From: Shewanella sp. SNU WT4
Lineage (GTDB): Bacteria > Pseudomonadota > Gammaproteobacteria > Enterobacterales > Shewanellaceae
Assembly (NCBI RefSeq): GCF_006494715.1
Contig: NZ_CP041151.1
Coordinates: forward strand, 1,054,001-1,118,000
Reading direction: 5' to 3'
Length of the DNA stretch: 64,000 nucleotides
Of this stretch, positions 48,528-57,293 are shown piece by piece (the stretch's first letter is position 1; each line of letters begins with the position of its first letter). The position numbers were made by a program, and so were the translations under genes. Below the pieces are notes generated by a model. That model saw only the letters and a program-made list of their open reading frames with translations, ran no database searches and was not told the DNA's origin.

Positions 48528-48561
48528 AATAATAACGCCCACATCTGTGGGCGTTATTATT
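48528..48561. terminator. Bidirectional terminator between iadA and aldehyde dehydrogenase
   Basis: A perfect 16-bp stem, AATAATAACGCCCACA / TGTGGGCGTTATTATT, with a two-base spacer and AT-rich ends; it sits between convergent genes. Confidence 0.75.
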
Positions 48562-48626
48562 AGGTGGCACTATCACATCTGCATTATCATCACAGTGTTA
48601 TTGCTGCCCGATAAGGCTTACTGATA

Positions 48627-50042
48627 TCAGCGTAAGAAGAACTTAAGTAATAATTTTTGCACCCAAGTGCCATAAGGCGGGTGCACTAATTTGCCGGTAT
48701 TAAGCTTGCCGCGCTGCAATACAGTTTTTGCATGACTAAAACGTAAAAAGCCTTCATGACCATGATAATGCCCCATGCCAGATGGGCCTATGCCACCAAA
48801 GGGCGCATCATCGGCGGCCACATGAAACACTGTTTCATTGATGCAGACGCCGCCAGAGTGAGTGTTCGCTAACACGTATTGTTGGGTATTGTCGTCAAAA
48901 CTCATGAGATAAAGCGCCAAAGGTCTTGGGCGATGATTAATATAAGTGACAGCGCCAGCCAAAGAGTCGTAAGGAATAATTGGCAGTAACGGCCCAAAAA
49001 TCTCTTCTTGCATAATCTGCATATCATCATTGGCATTGAGCACTAGCTGGGTCGCTAGTTTGCGTGAATCGGGTTTCATGCCCTCGCCTGAGGCGCTAAT
49101 TACTTGGGCGCCTTGGTTTTTTGCATCAAGCAACAAGGCTTGTAGGCGCGCAAATTGGCGATCGTTAATCACATTGCCATAATCTGGGTTGTCTGCCACG
49201 GCGCCATACATTTGGTGAAACTTTTGCTGATAAGCGCTGACAAAGGTTTGCACTTTACTGGCTGGGCATAAGACATAATCTGGCGACACGCAGATTTGAC
49301 CGGCATTAAGGCACTTACCATAAATGAGGCGCTCAACTGCGGTATTGATATCTATGTCATCGGCAATAATCACAGGTGATTTACCACCGAGCTCTAAAGT
49401 CACTGGCGTTAAGTTTTTAGCGGCAGCCTGCATCACATAGCGCCCCACGGTAGTGGAACCTGTAAACAGTAAATGATCAAAGGCTAAGCTTGAAAAATAG
49501 CTGGCAACCTCGGCTTCACCTTCAACTACCGCCACTTTATCAGCACTAAAACAATCCATTAAGATGCGTTTTATGACTTGATTAGTCGCTGGCGTAAATT
49601 CAGATAATTTAAGCATGCAGCGATTTCCCGCCGCCATTAATGACGCCAATGGGCCAAGGGATAACATCACAGGGAAGTTCCAAGGCACAATCACGCCAAC
49701 CACTCCAAGTGGCTGATAATGCACGCGCACCGTGGCAGGCGCTAACAGTAATCCGGCATGACGGCGGCTTGGTTTCATCCATTTAGCTAAGTGTTTGAGA
49801 CAGTAATTAATGTTGTTAATGACCGGCAAAACATCTGATATTAAGCTGTCATCTGTGCTGCGATGACCATAATCCTGATTTAACGCCGCCACCAATGGTT
49901 CTTGATGTTGCAGTAGCGCCGCTTTTAGGCGAGATAAATCACTTTTACGCTGGGCAAGCGTTGGCATAGGTTGCTGCTGATAGGCCAACTGTTGCTGCTG
50001 AAATAACGCCTGAATATGGGTTTCAAATCCCGGTGCTGACAT
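48627..50042 (-). CDS. Coniferyl-aldehyde-type aldehyde dehydrogenase
   Basis: A 471-residue class 3-type aldehyde dehydrogenase. The nucleophile Cys is in KCLNAGQICVSPDYV, the general base in VTLELGGKSPVI, and VIVPWNFPVMLSLGPL is the Rossmann entry. The C-terminal tail (VQKLLLKFFLR) is hydrophobic and basic. It closely resembles enzymes annotated as coniferyl aldehyde dehydrogenase, though medium and long chain aldehydes are equally plausible substrates. Confidence 0.88.
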   Translation of the reverse strand: MSAPGFETHIQALFQQQQLAYQQQPMPTLAQRKSDLSRLKAALLQHQEPLVAALNQDYGHRSTDDSLISDVLPVINNINYCLKHLAKWMKPSRRHAGLLLAPATVRVHYQPLGVVGVIVPWNFPVMLSLGPLASLMAAGNRCMLKLSEFTPATNQVIKRILMDCFSADKVAVVEGEAEVASYFSSLAFDHLLFTGSTTVGRYVMQAAAKNLTPVTLELGGKSPVIIADDIDINTAVERLIYGKCLNAGQICVSPDYVLCPASKVQTFVSAYQQKFHQMYGAVADNPDYGNVINDRQFARLQALLLDAKNQGAQVISASGEGMKPDSRKLATQLVLNANDDMQIMQEEIFGPLLPIIPYDSLAGAVTYINHRPRPLALYLMSFDDNTQQYVLANTHSGGVCINETVFHVAADDAPFGGIGPSGMGHYHGHEGFLRFSHAKTVLQRGKLNTGKLVHPPYGTWVQKLLLKFFLR

Positions 50043-50386
50043 AACTTAAGTACCTTAACTCTGCAGATAAGCCCTTGTGTGGGCGAACTAAGCCTGTGGC
50101 TGCTATCTAACGCTCAATGTAAATCGGCCATATTCTTCAATGAATTACCGATGTATTAATAGGCTCAGAGTAAAGTTGTTAGTAATCTTAGGCAAGTACA
50201 ATGTTATTTGAGCAGCAGAGCGCATCAGTGGTAAGGTTAACTGGCTTGCCGGCGAGCTGTTTGAATGTATTTCACGATAAATTCAACGCCTTATAATGGC
50301 TTAATCATGAATAGAAAATCATGCACACAGCTTGCGCAATACTTGTACACTCATTTCACTAAGTGTTGTTATTGAGGGAATAATCT
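50043..50386. other. Divergent promoter region, nothing specific seen
   Basis: 344 bp between the aldehyde dehydrogenase and universal stress protein genes. It must hold both promoters; no operator or RNA gene is recognised. Confidence 0.45.
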
Positions 50387-50827
50387 ATGCGCTCACGTAA
50401 AATTCTATGGCCAACCGACTTTTCAACGACATCGTCACATGCTCTTAGCTATGCCATTGAAATGGCTAATCTGTATCAAGTTAGTTTGCGGATATTGCAT
50501 GTGGTCGAGCAGCTTAGCGGTGCGGAAAGTTTTCAAATATTAGTGATAAGCCCTGAAGAGCTGATGCAGTCGATGGAAAGGGACGCCGCCGCGCGGATGC
50601 AAATTTTATTAGATGGCTTAGAGACTCATTTAACCATAGAAACTGTGGTGCGCCGCTGCGAAGAAAACAACATCGCCGAGCAAATCATTAAAGAAGCCCA
50701 CGACAGTGATTGCGGCATGATAGTCATGGCAAGTAATGGCCGCCAAGGCTTGGCACATCTACTTAATGATAACGTGTCTGAGCAAGTGGCCAACAAGGCA
50801 CATTGCCCTGTGCTTATTGTTAAATAG
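50387..50827 (+). CDS. Universal stress protein, UspA superfamily
   Basis: A 146-residue single-domain protein. The WPTDFSTTSSHALSYAIEMA start and VMASNGRQGLAHLLNDNVSE and VLIVK ending match the family. The ATP-loop G2xG9xG(S/T) is only partly kept: the third glycine is replaced, so nucleotide binding is uncertain. GAGGGA precedes the ATG. An IS element is inserted 47 bp after the stop, between the gene and its likely terminator. Confidence 0.9.
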   Translation: MRSRKILWPTDFSTTSSHALSYAIEMANLYQVSLRILHVVEQLSGAESFQILVISPEELMQSMERDAAARMQILLDGLETHLTIETVVRRCEENNIAEQIIKEAHDSDCGMIVMASNGRQGLAHLLNDNVSEQVANKAHCPVLIVK

Positions 50828-50866
50828 CCGCAGGCGCTGCTTATTCTAACCTAAGTAAGTTATGCG

Positions 50867-50874
50867 TAAATGGT
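50867..50874 (+). repeat. 8-bp target site duplication (left copy)
   Basis: TAAATGGT directly left of the insertion element; the same 8 bases occur at 52168-52175 directly right of it. Confidence 0.92.
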
Positions 50875-52167
50875 GAGGGCGTTCAAAATTCTGTGTCAGG
50901 CTAATTTTTAAATTTCTAGCACGCTATCTAAACGCCCTTCAAAATAAATCGCTAACTGAGATAAACAAAGGCTCCAATTGTGGATTGGCATGGTCCATTT
51001 ATCTGAGGCGTTTAATATGCCTGCATAAAGTAGCTTCAACAAGCTATTTTCATTAGGAAAAGCACCTTTGGTTTTGGTGAGCTTTCTAAATTGGCGATGT
51101 ACCGCCTCAACGGCATTGGTCGTGTAAATCACTTTCCTGATATGTTCTGGGTACCTAAAATAATGGGACAAATTATGCCATTTGCGACGCCAAGAGTTGA
51201 TTACCAGCGGATAAGCATCACCCCATTTGGCCTCCAGTTCGTCCAATGCCATCTCTGCGGCTTCTTTACTCACGGCTCGATACACAGGCTTTAAATCAGC
51301 CATAAACGCTTTCTGATGTTTTGAGGCGACATACTTCATTGAGTTGCGGATCTGGTGGATAACACATAGCTGTGTTTCCGTATTAGGGAAGATACTGGCT
51401 ATCGCCTCAGGGAAACCGGTCAAGCCGTCAACACAGGCGATAAGAATATCTTTTACACCACGATTATTAAGATCGGTCAGTACGGATAGCCAGTAATTAG
51501 CGCCTTCATTTTCGGATAAATGAAGCCCTAAAATTTCCTTTTTTCCTTTCATATTAAGCGCTAACAATGTGTAAACGGCTTTACTGACGTAACGCCCATC
51601 CTCTTTGACTTTATAATGTATCGCATCAAGCCAAACGATAGGATAATGGCTATCTAATGGGCGCTGTTGCCACGCTTTAAGTTCGGGGATGAGTTTGTCA
51701 GTGATAGCACTGACTGTTGCGTTAGATACATTGATCCCATACATATCTTCAACATGTTGATTAATATCGCGATAGCTCATACCTATACTGAACATCGATA
51801 ACACTTTACGTTCGATTTCATCGGTTAGCGTAGTTTGATTTTTATTAATCAACTGAGGTTCAAAAGTGCCATTGCGGTCTCTAGGGGTGTCTAACTCAAA
51901 GTTACCGGACGGATGCTTAATGGTCTTAGGGGTTTTGCCATTTTTACGATTAGGCAGAGGATCATGCGCTAAATGCTGCTCAAGCTCAGCCTGGAGAGCC
52001 GCTTCAGTGAGTTGCTTGATCAGTGGACCAAGAATGCTGTCTTTACCTGTGAGGCTTTTACCTGACTGCAGATCTTTAAGGGCTTGTTCGAAGTTAAAAG
52101 GTTGGGTCATGTGTCATTCCTGTTTTTGAATATTTTACTGAAATGACACAGAATTATGAACACTACC
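50875..52167 (-). mobile_element. Complete IS256-family insertion sequence
   Basis: A 1293-bp element with imperfect 24-bp terminal inverted repeats; the shared core is TTC-A-(A/T)-AATTCTGTGTCA on both ends. It is bounded by 8-bp direct repeats TAAATGGT, as expected for IS256 transposition. It carries one intact transposase gene. Intact ends and duplication suggest a fairly recent insertion. Confidence 0.92.
50908..52110 (-). CDS. IS256 family transposase
   Basis: A 400-residue mutator-type DDE transposase, full length for IS256. The three acidic positions are in VWLDAIHYK, CVDGLTGFPEAI and TTNAVEAVHRQFRK; the CVIHQIRNS segment is also conserved. The frame is uninterrupted, so the enzyme is probably active. 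It is enclosed by the inverted repeats of the element. Confidence 0.95.
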   Translation of the reverse strand: MTQPFNFEQALKDLQSGKSLTGKDSILGPLIKQLTEAALQAELEQHLAHDPLPNRKNGKTPKTIKHPSGNFELDTPRDRNGTFEPQLINKNQTTLTDEIERKVLSMFSIGMSYRDINQHVEDMYGINVSNATVSAITDKLIPELKAWQQRPLDSHYPIVWLDAIHYKVKEDGRYVSKAVYTLLALNMKGKKEILGLHLSENEGANYWLSVLTDLNNRGVKDILIACVDGLTGFPEAIASIFPNTETQLCVIHQIRNSMKYVASKHQKAFMADLKPVYRAVSKEAAEMALDELEAKWGDAYPLVINSWRRKWHNLSHYFRYPEHIRKVIYTTNAVEAVHRQFRKLTKTKGAFPNENSLLKLLYAGILNASDKWTMPIHNWSLCLSQLAIYFEGRLDSVLEI

Positions 52168-52175
52168 TAAATGGT
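52168..52175 (+). repeat. 8-bp target site duplication (right copy)
   Basis: TAAATGGT, identical to 50867-50874 on the other side of the IS. Confidence 0.92.
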
Positions 52176-52534
52176 AGTTCCTTAACGCTAGCCGCCCGCT
52201 AGCGTTATCATTTTATTCTCTGTTTGTCCCGCTTTTGGTATTTCGCCTTGTTATACCCGTCATCATGCATTTCCTTAATCACACCTCATCAAGACAATGT
52301 TTTTTAGCCGGCACATGCATTCTTACATTAACAATGAAAAGTCTGTTAATTTTTGGTGGTTATGTTGGCTTTTGTTTGTGGTATATTTGTCTTTAGGTAA
52401 CCTATTTTTAATGCGTTACTAATAAGTTGCCTTTTTTATGTGAATAAAAGTGGTAAAGCCTAGTGTTGATGATGTGACTGATTGCCATTAGCACGGCTTG
52501 AGATGTACTTAGGTTAAGTTAAGGAACACATTCG
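52176..52534. other. Intergenic region right of the IS
   Basis: About 360 bp holding the terminator at 52184-52214 and then AT-rich sequence. Presumably contains the promoter of the secreted-protein gene; no clear element is recognised. Confidence 0.45.
52184..52214 (+). terminator. Terminator separated from the stress-protein gene by the IS
   Basis: Stem AACGCTAGC / GCTAGCGTT with CGCCC loop, then a T-rich stretch. Removing the IS and one target copy would place it 57 bp after the universal stress protein stop. Confidence 0.75.
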
Positions 52535-52960
52535 ATGAAGTATGCAATTATGCGCAGCTTAGCTCTGCTATTGATGATGTCATCTAGCCAGTCAGTACTG
52601 GCATCGACGTCTTCTGGCTGGATAAAAGTGTCTGAGCCCTTACTTTATGGTATCTGGGGCAATTCTAATGATGGTGGCGCCACGTTTTCCCGCTTTGATG
52701 AATACCTTAAAGACGGCACCTTTAGAGTCTGGGGCAGTTTGCCCGAGGGCGGTGATTACGAAGCTGAAGGCGTGTACGTTAATCTTTATGACAATGGCCA
52801 AAAGAAAAGCTGCGCTAGATATACCAAGGTATCAGAAGAGATCAGTCATCTGGTCGACCATTCATTTTGTGTCATCATAATGTCTATCAATGAACGCCAA
52901 TTTTCCTTTAAGGATAGTGATTCTGGCAAAGTGTCAGTGACTTATCGAATGCCGCAATAA
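52535..52960 (+). CDS. Secreted protein of unknown function
   Basis: A 141-residue exported protein. A signal peptide (about 1-23, ending QSVLA) precedes a compact beta-rich domain of about 115 residues with two cysteines (QKKSCARYT and DHSFCVIIM) that may pair. I do not recognise the family. AAGGAA lies about nine bases before the ATG. It is transcribed alone, just right of the IS and left of the adenine riboswitch. Confidence 0.7.
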   Translation: MKYAIMRSLALLLMMSSSQSVLASTSSGWIKVSEPLLYGIWGNSNDGGATFSRFDEYLKDGTFRVWGSLPEGGDYEAEGVYVNLYDNGQKKSCARYTKVSEEISHLVDHSFCVIIMSINERQFSFKDSDSGKVSVTYRMPQ

Positions 52961-53073
52961 TGGCAGCGACTAAGGCGCCCTGACGAGTCATCAATAGATT
53001 TGTTTCTGATTTGTGATCTACTAATACACCTCAGCCTTTATCAACATAAACTTTTATGCCACAATCCGCGCCC

Positions 53074-53098
53074 ATAGGCTGATGTCATATCAGCCTAT
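53074..53098 (+). other. 10-bp hairpin abutting the riboswitch aptamer
   Basis: Perfect stem ATAGGCTGAT / ATCAGCCTAT with GTCAT loop, ending at the base before the aptamer. No T-run follows. Confidence 0.7.
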
Positions 53099-53196
53099 CA
53101 CTTCGTATAACCCTGTTAATCCGGTACAGGGGTCTCTACCAGAATCCGTAAAATTCTGATTACGAAGAGCTAAGCGATTGATTGCTTATCTCTTTG
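53099..53196 (+). promoter_or_regulatory. Adenine-class purine riboswitch with terminator expression platform
   Basis: The aptamer shows P1 (CTTCGTA 53101-53107 / TACGAAG 53161-53167), P2 (CCCTGT / ACAGGG), J2/3 TCTCTACC, and P3 (CAGAAT / ATTCTG) with loop CCGTAAA. The specificity base corresponding to nucleotide 74 is U (ATTACGAAG), as in adenine-binding members. A second hairpin, CGAAGAGCTAAGC / GCTTATCTCTTTG (53163-53196), reuses the 3' strand of P1, so ligand binding should prevent it. That predicts an ON switch. Confidence 0.92.
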
Positions 53197-53260
53197 TATG
53201 TTTATTTGTCACTATAATCAGATAAGCCGTCTTTCTCTCGTCATCCCAATTTGAGAGTTA

Positions 53261-54268
53261 ATGATGAAAAGTTTTGTTACTGGATTACCTAAAGTTGAAT
53301 TACACCTGCACATTGAAGGCAGTTTAGAGCCGGAACTCATGTTTGAGTTAGCGCGGCGCAATCAGGTGGCCATCCCTTTTTCAAGCCCAGATGAAGTGCG
53401 CGCGGCTTATCAATTCACTAATCTGCAGTCATTTTTAAATATCTATTATCAAGGCGCCAATGTACTGCTGACTGAGCAGGATTTCTTTGATTTAACCTGG
53501 GCTTATCTTGAGCGCTGCCGCGCTGATAACGTGCAGCATTGTGAAATATTTTTTGACCCGCAAACACACACCGACAGAGGTGTGGCCTTTGCGACTGTGG
53601 TCAATGGTATCTGCGCGGCGCTAACTAAGGCCGAACAAGAATTAGCCATTAGCAGCCAACTTATTATGTGTTTCTTGCGCCATCTTGATGAAGATGCAGC
53701 ATTTGCCACCTTAGAGATGGCGCTGCCATTTAAAGATAAGATTATCGGCGTTGGTTTAGATTCTTCTGAGCAAGGCAATCCCCCTGAAAAATTTGCGCGA
53801 GTTTTTGCTAAGGCCAAAGCCTTGGGCTTTTTAACTGTGGCTCATGCAGGGGAAGAGGGGCCGGCGCAAAATATTGTCGATGCCATTGAATTGCTACAGG
53901 TAAACCGCGTCGATCACGGCGTTAGCTGCGCGCAAGACCCGGCATTAGTGGCAAGTCTTGCGGCTACGCGCATGCCATTAACTGTCTGCCCACTGTCTAA
54001 CACTAAGCTTAAAGTGTTTGAACACATGACAGATCACAACCTGGTGGAGTTATTAAGGCAAGGCGTGTGCGTCACTATTAACTCAGATGATCCGGCCTAT
54101 TTTGGCGGTTATATGACAGCAAACTTTATGGCGGTAGCTGAGGCGTTTGCTATCTCTAACGCTGAACTTGCCCAATTTAGCCTAAATGCCATTGAAGCCA
54201 GCTTTATCTCTCAAGAGCGCAAAGATGAGTTAACTCAAGCGGTTGAAGCTTATTTACAGCAAGCCTAA
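53261..54268 (+). CDS. Adenine deaminase (adenosine deaminase superfamily)
   Basis: A 335-residue metal-dependent deaminase. KVELHLHIEGSLEPELMFEL, HAGEEGPAQNI and VCPLSNTKL with INSDDPAYF supply the zinc ligands and catalytic residues. The FDPQTHTDRG segment and SSEQGNPPEKF resemble the adenine-specific (Aah1-type) branch more than adenosine deaminase. An adenine riboswitch upstream supports adenine as substrate. The second ATG (53264) has better spacing from GAGAG and could be the real start. A terminator follows. Confidence 0.92.
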   Translation: MMKSFVTGLPKVELHLHIEGSLEPELMFELARRNQVAIPFSSPDEVRAAYQFTNLQSFLNIYYQGANVLLTEQDFFDLTWAYLERCRADNVQHCEIFFDPQTHTDRGVAFATVVNGICAALTKAEQELAISSQLIMCFLRHLDEDAAFATLEMALPFKDKIIGVGLDSSEQGNPPEKFARVFAKAKALGFLTVAHAGEEGPAQNIVDAIELLQVNRVDHGVSCAQDPALVASLAATRMPLTVCPLSNTKLKVFEHMTDHNLVELLRQGVCVTINSDDPAYFGGYMTANFMAVAEAFAISNAELAQFSLNAIEASFISQERKDELTQAVEAYLQQA

Positions 54269-54302
54269 GTGGTTTATTTAAGGTAAAGGTGTGTTGATAT
54301 CG

Positions 54303-54332
54303 GCCGCGGTCAATAACCTACCGCGGCTTTTT
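54303..54332 (+). terminator. Intrinsic terminator after adenine deaminase
   Basis: Stem GCCGCGGT / ACCGCGGC with a nine-base loop and five T's. Confidence 0.85.
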
Positions 54333-54419
54333 ATTATCTTGAATTTGTAGAGATGACTAGCAGCACTTTTTTGCGTGAAATAAGTGAGTCAAATAGGTGA
54401 GTGAAATATTGGTGTGATA

Positions 54420-54956
54420 TTAGAAGCTGCTACCTGCTTGCTGTAAAAAAGCTAATTCTTCAGGAGTGGATTGCCTGCCAAGTAACTGATTGCGATGAGG
54501 GTAGCGGCCAAATCGGGTGATAATGGCGCTATGGCGCAGTTCAAACTCAAGACTCGCTGCGCTACACCCTTTAAACAGAGGTAATGCCTGCTCATGAATC
54601 ATGGCAGATTCGCTGTGCATATATGGCATGTATAAAAATGGTTTTTCTTTAGGGGTAAGGGTTTCATCAAGTTTTTGGCTCACAGCTTCTTGGGCTAACA
54701 CTAGCGCTATAGCGTCATGACTAAAAGCCTTAGCGGTATCGCGATAAATATTACGCGAGAATTGGTCAAGCACAATAATCTCAGCCAAACGCCCTTGGGG
54801 AGTTTGCCGCCAGCGCCAGCATTCACCAGCGCTGGCTTGCATTAACGTGTCTGCAAATTGCTGAGATATCTTGGCATCAATGGCGACATCTTTTTTAAAC
54901 CAGTCTGATGGACTGAGTTGTGTGAACCAAAAATCTAGCACGGTTTGATAGTGCAT
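54420..54956 (-). CDS. DUF924 family protein
   Basis: A 178-residue soluble helical protein of unknown function. The DUF924 marks are VLDFWF at the start, IIVLDQFSRNIYRDTAKAF in the middle and FLYMPYMHSES. GGAGG lies four bases before the ATG at 54956; the longer frame from 54977 is rejected for this reason. It follows two PH-domain genes on the same strand and may share their transcript. Confidence 0.9.
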   Translation of the reverse strand: MHYQTVLDFWFTQLSPSDWFKKDVAIDAKISQQFADTLMQASAGECWRWRQTPQGRLAEIIVLDQFSRNIYRDTAKAFSHDAIALVLAQEAVSQKLDETLTPKEKPFLYMPYMHSESAMIHEQALPLFKGCSAASLEFELRHSAIITRFGRYPHRNQLLGRQSTPEELAFLQQAGSSF

Positions 54957-54967
54957 CTTGCCTCCGC

Positions 54968-56551
54968 TTAAATCCAATTGTTAAAGTCAGTGCCCGTTGC
55001 CATCATAGTTTGGCGGTAAATATGATTAGCGTGGCGCACTGGTATACAAGAAATAGTTACATTGCCGCTAGCAAGGCCAAGGGTTAGAGTGCAAAGGCCG
55101 CGGCGTCTAAGCCCTGGTGAGGTGTGCCAGTTAACCGTTTGGATTTTTTTATACTGAATAAAGCGCCATTGCTGGCCAAGTAAGCCCGTATGTAACCAAA
55201 TGCCTGAGCGCTTAATGTGATAGCCAAGCTGGCAGTAATAGATGATTAAGAACAAACAAAACGCGACGCCAACCAAGGCAAGTGCGCACGATATCCACAA
55301 CTCCCCCGCAAATAGGCTAAAGAGCGCTGGCATAAAGGGAGCCCACATGCGTTTAGCGAGCCACAACCAATGCACTGACCAGTAAGACTTAGGCAGACTT
55401 AATTGCGCTAAGGCGTGCTCGGGTAATCGGCTTGGATTTATGCTGGTTAAAATCGTCGCTAGCTCGCTAGTGCGAAGGCTTGGAATGAGCATATTACCTT
55501 TTTTCTGCTGCTCAACTTCTTGGCCTTGGACTTGTTTAAATCTTAAGGTCCAGCGGCCAAGGAGTCTGGCAAGCCAAGGCTGCTCAAGTTGCAATAACTG
55601 GATGCGGTGCACTTTTAGGGCATCTTGCTGATGGGAGATCACCCCACCAGTGCGCACTAAAGTGCGGCCATCAAAGCGTAAATGGTAAGGGTAATATTTT
55701 AAAATGGCCGACAGCACAGATAACAGACTGAGGATCCCGAGTACTGCCAATAACAAGGTACTGGCTAACACTATTTCCAGCCATAAATCGCCATGGGTGA
55801 GTCGAGTGGCTTGCCCCCAAAGGGCTTGGAACCACACTTGCTGTGATAGCTTGTCGTAATCAAACTGTCCAAGTATTGGACTTAAAATCAAGGCGAGCCA
55901 CAGTAAGTTATTTTGATATAAACCAAATAACACCAGATCATCACCGTTTCTATGAACCCAGAGTGGGGGCTCGTTGGCGGCCATGTTAGTAGTGGCATGG
56001 GGCGAGCCAATAGTGTTGTTTGAGTCAATGGCGTGAGTTGCGTGAGCCAGCTCTATAGCGTTAGCCGCGCTATTTGCGCTGGCATGATTATTCCCCACTA
56101 AGGCCGCTTGTAGCTCTTTGGCGACACTGGCACTAAGGGCACGCAATTGCACTTCATCTTTGCTTGAGCCTGCGGTTTCAGCCACTAAGGTAAATAAGTC
56201 TAAGGGTTTAAAGTAAAACGGCTGCTCTATGCGCACATTGAGGATTTTATCTAACGGGATTTCATCGATTTTGCTGAACAATAATCCTTGCTGCACTATG
56301 AGTTTGTCGCGGTTAACTTGATAGTGAAATCTAAGCCAATACACCACTGCCATTATGGTCGAGACACTAAAGACGACACTGGCGCCTATGATTAACCACT
56401 TGCTATCAAAGTCCATTTTCCAGCTAGCGTAAAGGATGGGGATGAGCGCATAAGCATTGCTAACTAGCTTAGTTAAATGGCCAAAGACCACGCTGACTAT
56501 CGCCCACGGGGATAACCGAATAAGATTAGTTTCCCCAGTGTTAAGCGGCAT
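54968..56551 (-). CDS. Membrane protein with bacterial PH (bPH2) domains, YdbT-type
   Basis: A 527-residue protein with several hydrophobic helices and three bPH2-type modules (about 75-135, 285-350 and 435-515), for example GLLFSKIDEIPLDKILNVRI and RFIQYKKIQTVNW. It overlaps the preceding smaller PH gene by 11 bp. In Bacillus the YdbS/YdbT pair contributes to resistance to an antimicrobial peptide (known of the family); the role here is unknown. A low-complexity loop rich in Ala, Asn and His near 150-180 is unusual. Confidence 0.85.
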   Translation of the reverse strand: MPLNTGETNLIRLSPWAIVSVVFGHLTKLVSNAYALIPILYASWKMDFDSKWLIIGASVVFSVSTIMAVVYWLRFHYQVNRDKLIVQQGLLFSKIDEIPLDKILNVRIEQPFYFKPLDLFTLVAETAGSSKDEVQLRALSASVAKELQAALVGNNHASANSAANAIELAHATHAIDSNNTIGSPHATTNMAANEPPLWVHRNGDDLVLFGLYQNNLLWLALILSPILGQFDYDKLSQQVWFQALWGQATRLTHGDLWLEIVLASTLLLAVLGILSLLSVLSAILKYYPYHLRFDGRTLVRTGGVISHQQDALKVHRIQLLQLEQPWLARLLGRWTLRFKQVQGQEVEQQKKGNMLIPSLRTSELATILTSINPSRLPEHALAQLSLPKSYWSVHWLWLAKRMWAPFMPALFSLFAGELWISCALALVGVAFCLFLIIYYCQLGYHIKRSGIWLHTGLLGQQWRFIQYKKIQTVNWHTSPGLRRRGLCTLTLGLASGNVTISCIPVRHANHIYRQTMMATGTDFNNWI

Positions 56552-57113
56552 TGTCTGGGTTACCTTGCGCTAGCTGCGGCGCCGCCAAAGAGAGTAGCGC
56601 TTGTCTTAGGGATTCTGCGGTCGCTATCGATAACCCAGGTAAATTAATTTCAGCACTACCGCTGCCAGCGCTAAAGCATTTGAGCTGACATAAGCCAAAG
56701 CGCAGCTCTAATGGATTTTGCGACAGGCTCACGTGTTGTAAGCGACTGATAGGCATGGCGGTAATATCTTGCCACCACAAGCCAGATTCAATTTGAATGG
56801 CAGCGGGATAAACGCAATAAGTGAGGCGCTTGGCGTGCTGCACTCGTAGCCACAAAAAGCCAGTGGTGATGGCTAGCCAAGCTAAGCCTAGGCATAGGAG
56901 TAGCCACTGCGGCGGATAAGGCTTAACGACTAATAAAATGAGCCCAACTATGGCAGGTATGCTACTTATTAGCAGCACTTCAACTTGCACTTGGATGTGG
57001 TATTTAGCATCGACTGGCATGCGTTCGGTGGCGTTTAATGGTGGCCAATTGGCTTGGCACAGCGGCACCGAGAGCTCGGGATAGTCTTGCGGGGCAATAA
57101 ATTCAATCTTGGC
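56541..57113 (-). CDS. Small PH-domain membrane protein, YdbS-type
   Basis: A 190-residue protein with two central helices (about 45-90) and a C-terminal bPH2 domain (IQIESGLWWQDITAMPISRL and LQHVSLSQNPLELRFGL). The start at 57113 (MAKIEFIAP) follows AAGGA at a suitable distance, so the upstream ATG at 57137 is rejected. Stop and next start overlap, which couples it to the YdbT-type gene. Confidence 0.85.
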   Translation of the reverse strand, partial: AKIEFIAPQDYPELSVPLCQANWPPLNATERMPVDAKYHIQVQVEVLLISSIPAIVGLILLVVKPYPPQWLLLCLGLAWLAITTGFLWLRVQHAKRLTYCVYPAAIQIESGLWWQDITAMPISRLQHVSLSQNPLELRFGLCQLKCFSAGSGSAEINLPGLSIATAESLRQALLSLAAPQLAQGNPDNAA

Positions 57114-57293
57114 CATCAGTGGTAATCCTTGTAGCATGCCTTATTAAAGACTTAAGTCAGTGTTGCTAGATAGACTATATCAGTCAATAGCGCATATTTG
57201 TTGCAAAATTGTAGGCTCGAATTTTGTCATCAAGGCAACTGCAGTGGTCTGGTTTATGTCTCAACCTATGTCATAGATGGATTGGAGTTAACA

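Noticed and set aside
50867..52175. Larger composite transposon or genomic island around the IS
   Set aside because: Only one IS copy is seen, and the flanking genes look like ordinary chromosomal genes with joined context when the IS is removed.
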